Assembly (NCBI GenBank): GCA_027886185.1
Contig: WOAB01000563.1
Span: 930,001-994,000, forward strand
Length of the DNA: 64,000 bases
DNA from: Rheum nobile
Lineage: Eukaryota > Streptophyta > Magnoliopsida > Caryophyllales > Polygonaceae
Direction of reading: 5' to 3'
Within the stretch, counting starts at the first letter, position 1. Each line of letters begins with the position of its first letter. Of this stretch, positions 43,410 through 54,286 are shown piece by piece. The position numbers and the translations under genes were made by a program. Under the pieces are notes generated by a model. That model made no database searches. It saw only the letters and a list, made by a program, of their open reading frames with translations, and was not told the origin of the DNA.

Positions 43410-44829
43410 TGATGGTTCCTGTGTTTCTTGAGTTGGTGAAATATTATTCTATTCGATATTGGCTATCAAATGATCACGACGATTTTCGCTTTTATTACTG
43501 CTTGGGGATTTATATATAAATTATAAATCAATAATTTGATTATACGAAAACTAACTACAAATCTCTATGCCTAAACCGAAAAATTGGACGTCAGATCGAA
43601 GCCTTATAAGGCGTTGGAAGCCTATTTATACATATAGCTAGCTTCTAAGCTAAGCAAACCTTCATAGCTAAGCTTCGCTAATGGATAAGGACCGATTTGG
43701 TTTGTCCCAAGCGTGGCCGTTGGGCATGTGGTGCGCATGCGTTGCCTACTCTTAGTGTCAGCCATGCACACTTCAGTTCATAGAGTAGGTCAAACATTCA
43801 ACTTGATTCGTTGGTGCAGTCACCTCCTTATCTTATGATTTGAAAGTCTATTTTGCCTTCACAAAGAACTCCGTTCTTGCTTGGAAAGTCCCTTCGTTTG
43901 CTTTGTGTTCCCTTTCGGTTTTCTAGTAGCAAGATCTGGTGGTTTGAAGATTGAATCAGTGGTCGGTCTTTGCTTGAACGACGACATTCCAAGAAGCAAT
44001 TTCCTATGGTATGAGATGGTTTGATTGAAGTGTTTGCCTCGCTTGTGCCAAGCATGCGCCGCTCCGTGGATCCCTTGAGTCGGCTGGTGTAGGGATGACA
44101 ACAGGGCGGGGATTCCCCATTCTCCGTGGGGAATCTGCGTTATGGGGATGGGGCGTTTAAACGGGGATGGGGGAGAAAGAAAGAGTTAAACCCCGTATGG
44201 GGATAGGGAGCGGGACGGGGATAGAGGTCCTCACCCCATTCCCCGCCACGTCGGCCGACAGGGAAACCCGCGGGGATCCCCCCAAATACATTATTTTTGT
44301 GATTTTTTTAACCTTAAATCCTAAATTTTTATACCGTTTAATCCCTAAACCTTGTATCATTTAGACGTTAAACCATAAATCTCAAACCCTTTATACCCTA
44401 AATCTTGATAATATATAAATTAAAACAAAAAAAATTACGTGCAGTGAAACGAGGATGGGGATCTCCAACGGGCAGCGGGGCCTTGGCGGGGACGAGGACG
44501 GGGGAAGTTTTTCATCCCTGTTCGGGGACGGGGATTGGGGAAAAAAACGGGGACAAGGAAAGGAAGAGTACTCCCCTCCCCGAACCCGCTCCGTTGCCAT
44601 CCCTAGGCTGGTGTGTCACCAACCTACATCAGTTACATGAATCACCTACATGCACCACCACCTAGGTTGAGCATTTCCGTTGGAGCTTCCCGCTACCCTT
44701 GTTTTAACGCGGTGATTTCTTGATGCACGCGAGTTTTGATGAGGCATCGGATATCATGCGATGTAGCTTGGGAGAACGCGGTGAATTTAGACGGCAATGG
44801 CTACTTTGCAAAACTAGCGCGCTCCATCA
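43410..44829 (-). repeat. Left (3') LTR of the minisatellite element, with MITE
   Basis: It contains GCCTATTTATACATATA near 43620, which reads as a TATA box on the minus strand, and the MITE at 44090-44605. The matching position of the right LTR (near 51070) is an empty site. Confidence 0.65.
44090..44605. mobile_element. hAT-type MITE with 8-bp TSD
   Basis: Its ends TAGGGATGACAACAGGGC and CCGTTGCCATCCCTA are imperfect inverted repeats. The TSD GGCTGGTG is at 44082-44089 and 44606-44613. Eight-base duplications and TAGGG ends fit hAT-family MITEs. The interior is unusually G-rich (GGGGATGGGG runs) and non-coding. Confidence 0.75.
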
Positions 44830-45151
44830 CAACCCCATGTTTTGACAACTTTCGCGTGATGATGTTGAAACAAACTATGGAAGTCATCTAGAACCATCAC
44901 GTTCGCTCTTTGTCCATGAGTATACAAGTTCCTTCGACTAGTCATAACTTTCTGACTCAGGTGAGGAGGCAGGTGACGTGGTCGTCAACGCTACCAAGGA
45001 AGGCAATACCCTGACAACTTCTCTTGACATCGCGATGCCCCTTAGTTTGTTTTTTCTCCCAATTGCTTATCCGTGCATAGGTAGCGAGCTTTCGGTGTAA
45101 TAATCCATATCTTATCTATCGTATATTGGTTGTGTTCTTTAAGGGGATGCG

Positions 45152-45470
45152 GTGGCAATGAGCTCAAGAATGAGGGACCTCATGCGTCTTAAAAAGAACA
45201 TGGTAGCATCCCCAAGCCTGCGCTTGATGGATCTCACCTACCTCGACGAGAACGTAGATGCAACCCCAAGCTTGCGTTTGAGAGATCTTACCCGTATGAA
45301 AGAGAGCACAGTGGCAGATCCAAGCTTGCACTTGAGGGATCTCACCCACATCTAGTAGAACACGGTGACAGCCCCAAGCCTGCGCTTCAGGGGTCTCACT
45401 CATCTGGAAGATAACGGGGTGACATCCCCAAGCTTGCACTTGAGGGATCTTGATCACCCACCTCGAGGAG
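45152..45470. repeat. 54-bp minisatellite, array 1
   Basis: The unit is exactly 54 bp (for example 45211 to 45265), with core CCCCAAGCTTGCGCTTGAGG. On the plus strand it encodes an 18-residue repeat like PSLRLRDLTRLEENAVAA. On the minus strand it encodes another like VQAWGCHRVLLEAGEIPQ. Confidence 0.85.
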
Positions 45471-45776
45471 AACGTGATGGCAGCCTGTTGGGGCCGGTGA
45501 AACCCGACATGTGGAATTGCCTCCTCCCTTCTGAAAGAATATATATGGAGTACTATTATTCAAATACAAGGGTCGTGATTCTACCAAGATAAGACAACAC
45601 GTTTACACCTTGTTGGCAAAGATCTCCGAAAGTGTCGACGCGTTCCAAGCCGTCGACACGTTTCAAGCCGTCTACACATTATGGAACGAGATCACAATAC
45701 GTGACATCATCAGAGGAGATGATCATACGAGACGCGGATCTCTTATTAGCTCACTTTATATACGATAACTTACTAT

Positions 45777-46376
45777 TGATAGTACACGTCATAAATTATG
45801 ACACTGACCGCATAAATTCAACGCGTTAAACTTGATGAAACACGCAGAACGAAGCCAAGACTCTTTGCCAACAATGCGGTACATCTTAACGTGTTGTCTA
45901 CCAAGACTCGTCCAAATCAATATGAATTGCTTGAGCCAATAGAAACACAACAACGACGCGCTTTGCCCCTGTCCGACATGTGTCATTCCGCCCAATTGGC
46001 CCAATCAACACTCAAAACACCCTTGCTGACTCCGATCACATGATTAACCATGAGCAGACACGCGTCCCCCCCAACGCCACTAAGCAGAAGCATGACTCAT
46101 CCCTTATAAATGCCCTCTCAACGTCCAGAAGAGGGGGATATTGGCCGAAGATTCATTTCTTTGAGAATGTTTTGTCCCTTCAAAATCTGTGTATGGTTCC
46201 CGTGTATTTCTGAGAAAAGTGTAAAGTGTTTCGCTATAAATAAAAAGAGGAGTGTTTTATATATACCGCATTCTTTCCTTTGTTTGTTCATCTTATCAAG
46301 TTGCCGCGTTCTTAGATAGTCAGAGTCTTGTAAAGACACCTTTCCTTTCACTCGCTTAAAAACGCGGGAACCATCA
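45777..46376 (+). repeat. Solo LTR, family S5 (600 bp)
   Basis: It starts TGATAGTACACG, ends GGGAACCATCA and is flanked by ACTAT (45772-45776) and ACTAC (46377-46381), a 5-bp TSD with one change. The duplicated copy of this region (near 48397) is the empty site, TTGCTACACAAGG. A TATAAAT lies at about 46104. Confidence 0.7.
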
Positions 46377-46786
46377 ACTACACAAGGAGTTATTCTTTAA
46401 AAGATATTGTTTCCATATATGTATTATTCTTAGATGATATGTTCTATTTATCTCCTAGATAATATATATTATCTCTTACAAGGTCTTATCTCTAATAAGA
46501 TATTATTTCCTTATAGATAAACCTAGTCTTGTACACCCTTCTCTTATAGAAAAGGGGTATGATTCATGTAATTTTCGTTCACATATTCACCCAAAAAAGC
46601 ACTCAATAATATTAAGAGCGTCTACTTTTCTTCCATAAATCAATACATCAATACTTCTCCACTATCCTCGTTCTTATTCTCCATGAAGTCGTTCAACGCC
46701 TTTATTTCAGTATTGTCCTTTAACTTTCATACTCCGCAATCAACCAGGTTTAGGGGAGGTCTAAATTCGGTCAAAACACATCCCCA

Positions 46787-46935
46787 AGCTTGCGCTTGAG
46801 GGATCTTACCCTCCTCGAGGAGAACGCAATGGCAACTCTAAGCCTGCACTTGAGGGATCTCAACTACCTCGAGGAGAACGCAGTGGTAGCCCAAAGCTTG
46901 CGCTTGAGAGATCTCACCCGTCTGGAAGAGAGCGT
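46787..46935. repeat. 54-bp minisatellite, array 2
   Basis: About three units of the CCCCAAGCTTGCGCTTGAGG repeat. It ends at 46935, where the sequence jumps into the interior of the truncated MITE copy. Confidence 0.8.
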
Positions 46936-47488
46936 GATCCCTGCCGAATATATTATTTATGTGATTTTCTTAACCTTAAATCCAAAATTTTATACCGTTT
47001 AGTCCCTAAACCTTGTATTCTTTAGACGTTAAACCACAAATCTCAACCCTTTATACCATAAATCTTAATAATATATAAATTAAAACAAAATTAAAAAATT
47101 TATGTGCAGTGAAACGGGATGGAGATCCCCGACAAAGAGCGGGGCCTTGGCAGGGACAGGGACATGGGAAGTTTTTTTATCCCCGTTCGGGGACATGGAT
47201 TTGGGCTAAACACGGGGACGGGGAGAGTACTCCCCGCCCCGAACATACTCTGTTGTCATCCCTAGGCTGGTGTGTCACCAACCAACATCAATTGCTTGAA
47301 TTACCAACGTGCATCACCACCTAGGTTGAGCATTTTCATTGGAGCTTGTCGATACCCTTGTTTTAAAGTGGTGAGTTCTTGATGCATGCAAGTTTTGATG
47401 AGGCATCAGATGTCAGGCGATGTAGCTTGGGAGAATGTGATGAATTTAGACGGCGATGGCTACTTTGCAAAACTAGCGCGCTCTATCA
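46936..47488 (-). repeat. Truncated third LTR with half a MITE
   Basis: From 46936 it matches 44272-44829, offset by about 2660 bases: the right part of the MITE, its flank GGCTGGTG, then LTR sequence ending TCTATCA at 47488. The left half of both MITE and LTR is missing. Confidence 0.7.
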
Positions 47489-47815
47489 CAACCCCATGTT
47501 TTGACATCTTTTGCGTGATGATGTTGAAACAAACTATGGAAGTCGTCTAGAACCATCACGTTCACTCTTTGTCCATGAGTATACAAGTTCCTTCGACGAG
47601 TCCTAACTTTCTGACTCGGGCGAGAAGGCAGGTGACGTGGTCGTCAACGCTACCAAGGAAGGCAATACCCTGACAACTTCTCTTGACATCGCGACCCCCC
47701 TTAGTTTGCCTTTTCTCCAATCGCTTGTACGTGCATAGTAGTGAGCTTTCGGCGTAATACGCCGTATCTTATCTATCTTATATTGGTTGTGTGCTTTAAG
47801 GGGATGCAGTGGTAA

Positions 47816-48130
47816 CGAGCTCAAGAATGAAGGGCCTCATGCATCTTAAAAAGAACGTGGTGGCAGCCCCAAGCCTGCACTTGAGGGATCTCACCTACCT
47901 CGAGGAGAACGCAGTTGCAACCCCAACCTTGCGTTTCAGAGGTCTCACCCGTATGAAAGAGAGCGCGGTGGTAGCCCCAAGCTTGCACTTGAGGGATCTC
48001 ATCCGCCTCGAGTAGAACGCGGTGACAGCCCCAAGCTTGCACTTGAGGGGTCTCACCCATCTCGAAGATAATGGGGTGACATCCCCAAGCTTGCACTTGA
48101 AAGATCTCGATCAGCTGCCTCGAGGAGAAC
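47816..48130. repeat. 54-bp minisatellite, array 3
   Basis: It corresponds to array 1 at an offset of 2660 bases, with the same order of variant units, so it is the duplicated copy. Confidence 0.8.
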
Positions 48131-48847
48131 ACGATGGCAGTCTATTGGGGTTGTTGAAACCCGACATGTGGAATCACCTCCTCCCTTCCGAAAGAAGATG
48201 TATGGAGTACAATTATTCAAATACAAGGGTCATGATTCTACCAAGATAAAAGAACACCTTTACACCTTGTTGGCAAAGATCTCCAAAGGTGTCGACGCGT
48301 TCCAAGCCGTCTATATGTTATGGAGTGACATTATCAAAAGGAGTTGATCATACGAGACGCGGATCTCCTATTTGCTTACTTTAGATAGGATAACTTGCTA
48401 CACAAGGAGTTATTCTTTAAAAGATATTGTTTCCATATATGTATTATTCTTAGATGATATATTCTATTTATCTCCTAGATAATATATATTATCTATCTCC
48501 TAGATGGTATAATATATATATATATTATCTCTTAGAAGGTCTTATCTCTAGTAAGATATTATTTCCTTATAGATAAACCTAGTCTTGTACACCCCTCTCT
48601 TATATAAATGGGGTATGATTCATGTAATATTCATTCACATATTCACCCAAAAAAGCACTCAATAATATTCAGAGCATCTACTTTTCTTCCATAAATCAAT
48701 ACATCAATACTTCTCTACTATCCTTGTCTTCTATTTTCGTTCTTATTCTCCACTAAGTCGTTCGACGCCTTCATTTTAGCACTGTCCTTTAACTTTCATA
48801 CTCCACAATCAACCAGATTTAGGGGAGGTCTAAGTTCGGTCAAAATA

Positions 48848-49293
48848 TATCCCCAAGCTTGCGCTGGAGGGATCTCACCCTCCTCGAGCAGAACGCAATG
48901 GCAGCCCCAAGCTTGCGCTTGAGGGATCTTACTCGCCTCGTGGAGAACACGGTGACAACCCCAAGCTTGTACTTTAGGGATCTCACCCGCCTCTAGGAGA
49001 ACGCGGTTGCAGACCCAAGCTTGCGTTTGAGGGATCTCACCTGCCTCGAGGAGAACACGGTGGTAGCCCAAAGCTTGCGCTTGAGGGATATCACCAGTCT
49101 GGAAAAGCGCAATGGCAGCCCCAAGCTCGCGCTTGAGGGATCTTACTCGCCTCGTGGAGAACACAGTGACAACCCCAAGCTTGTACTTTGGGGATCTCAC
49201 CCGCCTTTAGGAGAACGTGGTTACAGACCCAAGCTTGAGTTTGAAAGATCTCACCTACCTCGAGGAGAACACGGTGGTAGCCCAAAGCTTGCG
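48848..49293. repeat. 54-bp minisatellite, array 4
   Basis: About eight units. It is cut at 49293 by a solo LTR and continues at 50100. Both strands stay open through most of the array. Confidence 0.8.
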
Positions 49294-50099
49294 TGATGCG
49301 AACAACCCCTGAAGTGTCATTGCAATCGCAGGATCTTCGTTTCCTTAAGCTTGTAGTCGATTCTCCTCTTGAGTAGCCAAATAGATGGCTTTGTTGAAGG
49401 TGCGTGAAACATGCCAAAACTCATCCAAAGAGATGGACGTAGGGATCAAAGTGATTATCACGAGATACCGAAGAGACGATGTTGATTGCTAGAAGCGACG
49501 AGCTATGGGATAGTTTGATCTGTGGGATCGTAGAGAAGATGCAAGGGATTTTGGAAAGGAGATAACTCAACTTAATTCTCAAAATCTGCATAACATTATA
49601 AACTAAGGTTTGTTAGCTTAAATAACTACGTAGAAATAATAATAAGTTTAGAAATAAAACGCCGAAGTCGCTAACGCCCGGTCCAAATTCCGCGGGCGCG
49701 GAAATACTTCCGCGGTCGCGGAAATACTAAAAGACGCGATCGATAGTAGCCAATCCGCGGTCGCGGCTATGTCTTCCGCGGTCGCGGAAAACGTTCTGTA
49801 GAGCCAGCCGCCAGTGTGATGTTCCGCGGTCGCGAAAACGCTTCTGTTCTGCTACTCTGCGTCTGGCTCTCGTCGACGGGGGCGGCTAAGGCGGGACCTC
49901 ACCTAACCCTTTATAGGTCAAGAGAAGGACCCATTTAGGACTAGATGAACCCGAGTCACTTGCGTAAGCCCGAGAGACTAATGATTGAGTCGCGCGTTCC
50001 ATTGCCCATGTGCGAGCTCTTGTTATCGGGCCATTCGAGCGCACTCCCATTGCTTCCTCTTCGTCCTTCGCGGTCATCGAGGGGGGCATGGAGCTATCG
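49294..50099 (-). repeat. Solo LTR, family S1, minus orientation (806 bp)
   Basis: On the plus strand it starts TGATGCGAACAACCCC and ends GAGCTATCG, the last base being a change from the expected CA. It is flanked by TTGCG and TTGTG (5-bp TSD with one transition). In element orientation it ends like the copy at 1630-2422 (CAGGGGTTGTTCGCATCA). TTATTTAAG is encoded at 49617-49625. Confidence 0.75.
49688..49837 (-). promoter_or_regulatory. Five TTCCGCG boxes upstream of the S1 TATA motif
   Basis: Arm TTCCGCG, two bases, reverse complement: perfect at 49688-49703, 49708-49723 and 49774-49789. A shorter CCGCGGTCGCGG is at 49754-49765 and a decayed copy at 49822-49837. In element orientation the nearest is about 63 bp upstream of TTATTTAAG. 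The copy at 1630-2422 has three, so copy number varies. Confidence 0.6.
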
Positions 50100-50102
50100 T
50101 TG

Positions 50103-50345
50103 TGCTTGAGGGATCTCACCCGTCTAGAAGAGAGCGCAACGGCAGCCCCAAGTTTGCGCTTGAGGGATCTTACTCGCCTCGTGGAGAACACGGTGACAAC
50201 CCCAAGCTTGTACTTTGGGGGTCTCACCCGCCTCTAGGAGAATGCGGTTACAGACCCAAGCTTGTGTTTGAGAGATCTCACCTACCTCGAGCAGAATGCG
50301 GTGGCAGCCCCAAGCTTGCGCTTGAGAGATCACACCCGTCTTGAA
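50103..50345. repeat. 54-bp minisatellite, array 5
   Basis: The continuation of array 4 after the solo LTR, again with both strands largely open. Confidence 0.8.
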
Positions 50346-50603
50346 GAGAGTGTTGTTTTACACAAACAGCCACCACAAGGGTGGTAATTTATTTGTTATA
50401 GATGTACACAAATCTTTTACCTTTTACAATATACGCATTACTTCTCCAAGCGCGTTATCTTCTATGTCTTGGCAAGAGTAGCATGGTTTGTCTCGCAGTT
50501 TCAACGCGTCGTCATGAGTACCCTCGAACTGAATTTACCCAGGCTTGACATAGTTCTTGCTTGAGCTCTCAATGATAACCAGGTTGTCCTAAAGTTAGGA
50601 AAA

Positions 50604-50622
50604 TCCCCACGGATGGCGCCAA
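50604..50622 (-). other. Primer-binding site of the minisatellite element
   Basis: The minus strand reads TTGGCGCCATCCGTGGGGA right after the LTR end, similar to TGGCGCCGTCCGTGGGGA-type sites of plant gypsy elements. It shows that the element lies on the minus strand. Confidence 0.6.
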
Positions 50623-51290
50623 TGATGGTTCCCGCGTTTGTTGAGTTGAAATCTATTCGACATTGGCTATCAAATGAGCACGATGACTTTCTCTTTTGTT
50701 ACGCCTTGAGGGATTTAACTATTGATTACAAATCAACCACTTGATTACACGATAACCAACTACATATCTCCAACCCTAAACAGAAAAATTGGGCTTCGGA
50801 TCGAAGCCCCCTTCTTTATGAGGCAGTGGAAGCCTATTTATACATATAGTTAGCTTCTAAGCTAAGCAAACTCTCAAAGCTAAGTTTCCCTAATGGGTAA
50901 GGATCGATTTGGCTTGTGCCAAGCATGGTCGTTTCCACTGGTCTTCAAAATGCAGGTCGTTGGACATGTGGCACGCATGCGTTGCCTATCCTTGGTGTAT
51001 GCCATGTACCATTCAGTGTCTGCCTCGCTCGTGTCGGGCACGCGCCGCTACTGGCTCCCCCAAGCCGGCTCATGTGTCACCAACCTACATCAGTTGACTA
51101 CATCACCTACGTGCATCATTACCTAGGTTGAACGTTTCCTTTGGAGTTTGCCGCCACTCTTGTTTTAATACGGCGATTTCTTGATGCGTGCAAGTTTTGA
51201 CGAGGAGTCGGATATCGGGCGATATAGTTTGGAAGAACGCGGTGAATTTAGATGACGAGGGCTACTTTGCAAAATTAGTACGCTCCATCA
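50623..51290 (-). repeat. Right (5') LTR of the minisatellite element (668 bp)
   Basis: It starts TGATGGTTCCCGCG and ends CGCTCCATCA on the plus strand. It lacks the MITE. The sequence GGAAGCCTATTTATACATAT at about 50829 gives a TATA-like box on the minus strand, as in the left LTR. Confidence 0.7.
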
Positions 51291-51943
51291 TTCGGGACAA
51301 TATCTTTATCTCCACTAGAATGAAGACCATGAAATGATGTTTGTAATAACTGATAAGTGAAGGATATCCATCCATGCCTTTTCATATTTGTGATTTTATG
51401 CGGATCCCCTGAAAAATGAATACTTGAACTACGAAATGAATACTTGAACTATGAAGATAACAAACCATGTACTATATTGGTTGAGGAACCACATGATTTG
51501 GTACTTTAAGCTCCAACACATAGATTACTATGCTTCAAAGTTTGCCGAGCCTATTTACTATGGACTACAGACTCTTTTATTATTGACTATGGACCCTTAT
51601 TTTGTTTCAGTGAATCTTGAAATCTTAGAACAGAAACACTACTCTCTTGACTTGACTGTAAGATTTGCCATTTTGAGATTCACTCAATTCTAATGTGGAG
51701 TTGATTTTAGGTTTCATTTGAGATTGTTGTTCCGGTTTAGAGATCAAGATAGTGATCGTGTGATCTCTGGTGGCTTCTACCGACGAAGTGCCTCAAGATG
51801 GTGTCTTGTATATGCTTCCCGGGTGCATCAACGTCGTGTTGGTTTCTTTCAACCCATGTTTGAGCCTTTCTTATCGATTTAGCCTTCTCATCACACTCAT
51901 GTTGGTTTTGTATGTTTCTTTTAAACTCTTGTTTGTTTGTTTT
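51291..51943. other. Intergenic spacer
   Basis: No gene, terminal repeat or tandem array is recognised between the two elements. The short open frames here have no support. Confidence 0.4.
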
Positions 51944-52465
51944 TGTTTTGGGGCAAAAAGTTCAAATCGATCTAACTTGCCTAAGATGGGGTAACTAGAC
52001 AACAAAGAGATCGAGATATAGAAATAATCCAAATCAACAAAACATAGAATGAATGAGAATGAGAATAACAAGAACAAACTTATCTCCTCTGAACAAGAAG
52101 ATTACTAAACCGGATACTTTCGTCCTCAATCATCTAGATCTTGGACGTTGAACTTGATGGGAAATTCGCACTTTGATCAATGTAAAAAAGAGTACTTGTG
52201 TTTTTCTTAGAAAGAGTGAATACAGCGTGTTCTTTACATAATGGGTCCTAAGCTACTTATATTATTCACCAATTTAATCGGATGAAAATCTGTAGAAATT
52301 TGTAGGGGTCGTTGAGAATTTTATTGGTCGCTCGAGATTCTCTCCAACGGCTTAGTCGTCTCGGTGTCTTCCTCGTCTTTTCTGCCTCGGTCCTCAATGT
52401 CTCTCGCTTCTCGTTTGGACTATTGGGCCGATCTGCTGGACTTCATGGAAATCGTAGACCCAACA
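51944..52465 (-). repeat. 3' LTR of Tat-type element B (522 bp)
   Basis: It starts TGTTTTGGGGC and ends GACCCAACA on the plus strand and is related to the LTR at 42502-43001. On the minus strand the bases just before it read ACTTTGGGGCAAT, a polypurine tract. The internal region therefore lies to the right and this is the 3' LTR of a minus-strand element. Confidence 0.65.
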
Positions 52466-54286
52466 ATTGCCCCAAAGTAAATTGGGTCGAAAATAGCAGT
52501 TGGATGGACAACATACTATCTTCTACCCACTTTCAATACAAGATCTTCTCCAACCGATCTACCTGCAAGCGCTGGGGACGTGGCGGCTTCTAATTGGACC
52601 AATCCTTTGGTCGTATATTTGACGGTTTTACCTTCTTAAATAGCCTTCCTCCCTTTCTTATCTTCCACAGCCTTCTCTTCTCTGTAAAAAACTCTCTTTT
52701 CAAGGTAAAAATTTGAATCTTTATCGTTTGTTTCCTTCTTTCTTCACATGGCGTCTTCTAGATCTAGGAAGAATCGAGTCGCGTCCTGCAGTTCTAACAA
52801 GGAAAGTGATGGCTTTGCCCCCCTTGAGCTTTTGATCCCGGAGGACTCCATGGCCGGAACCCTGACTCAGTCAGAATTGGACAAAATCCTTAAAGTCGGG
52901 CAATTTCCGCATGGGACGGTGGTGCGTCTTCCGCACCTTCATGAGAGCGCTGACTGGCGTCGAGAAGGTTGGATTTGATTTTTTGAGTACCCATTTAGGA
53001 TCGGACATTGTTCGTAACTTCCTGGCTATTTTAAGTCTTGCCCCTTGTCAAGTTATGCTGCATGCTTGGCGCCTCTTGAGGGTTGTTGACTTGTTGGTCT
53101 CCAGTGTCGATGTCGATTTTGATTTTGACGCTTTGTGGTATTCTTACTAATTGAGTACCCGGGGGTCTTCTAGGTTTCAATTGCGTCTTCGGTCGGGTAG
53201 GTCACCAATTGCTATGAACCATAATGTTAACGACTGCAAGTGGAGGTCTCGTTTCTTTTTTGTGGAGCGGAAGTCACTTGAGGAGGGTGTCGACTGTTCT
53301 TTTCTGCTGGACAACTAGAGGACGAAAGGTATGGTATTTGTCCTTTTTTAGATTTTCGTTGGATGCTCTCTTAACCTTTGCTCACATGTTTTTTGTTTCA
53401 GTTCCTGATCTGGAGGAACCTGTTGAAGATTCTGATTTCGAGGAAGTGACACACGTTTTGCTCTCTCTCCCTGTCGCGCAAAGGTCTTTTGTAAACGTTA
53501 AATTTCCTGTCGTCCAATCCTCTTGGTCAAGTCAGCATCTCGACTCCCTCTACTGTAATACCCCTTAATTTTAGTAAGGGTATTTGGGTAATTTTCCCAA
53601 CCTTCGTTCAAATTAATTATTTCGCTTTCAGTGGAGTTCGAATTTTCCGTAACATCCATGATCTCCGAAATAATTCCTTGAGTGGTATAAAATACATTCA
53701 ATGTATTTTCGGGACTTAGAATATTTGTTTGGATACAAACATATAATTTTTGGGGTTTAAAACCCATACCAAATTTTCCACTTTGTACAAATATCTCATC
53801 CCAGCTTGCGTGTTGTCGGAGTGTTGTCCGGGCACACCATTCAAGAATGGCACACCTCCCTAGATATCTTCCTCGTGTGCAAATCTCGACCGATTGCTTG
53901 ATGTGTGGCCAGGGAAAGTTACACGCCTCTCTCGATTGTGTGGTCGGGGAGCTACTTACGCCTTTCATCTCTTCACGTGGCGCCGTTCCACTGGAATCAT
54001 GTGGCGTCGTTCCACTGGGAGTACGTAGCTTCATTTCTGGCCACTGTAAGGGCTTCTCCTTGGGCTTTAAAAAGGAGGCCGGGATGGAGGTTTTGGGAGC
54101 ACCCATCTCCTTCCCTCTCCCGTTCCCTCTCGGTCGTCTTCCCACCGGCAAACCAGAACCATCGCCCCTGCTGTGCTGCCGCGTCGCTGCCAGAACCACC
54201 GCGAGCCGCTGTTGGTGGTGACTGTCCCTCCCGGCGTCGAGAATCCCCGGCGTTGTGAAGCTTCCCCTTCCCGGCGTCGTCTGCCA

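Larger units (their letters stand above)
43410..51290 (-). mobile_element. LTR element with 54-bp minisatellites and an internal tandem duplication
   Basis: LTRs lie at 43410-44829 (left, carrying a MITE) and 50623-51290 (right). On the plus strand both start TGATGGTTCC and end CCATCA. A probable TSD is GTCGG/TTCGG with one mismatch. A primer site lies beside the right LTR. A third, truncated LTR (about 46936-47488) sits inside. The internal DNA has no recognisable gag or pol, only minisatellite arrays and spacer, so it is non-autonomous. Solo LTRs at 45777-46376 and 49294-50099 inserted later. Confidence 0.65.

Noticed and set aside
43690..43765. GCATG/CATGC dyad upstream of the TATA motif in the minisatellite element LTR
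   Set aside because: The arms are short, the spacer is 7 bases and the other LTR does not keep it. Too weak to count as a box.
45152..45355. Plus-strand 18-residue repeats looking like a leucine-rich-repeat protein
   Set aside because: The spacing does not fit LRR units of about 24 residues, both strands are open, there is no gene context, and the arrays sit inside an LTR element.
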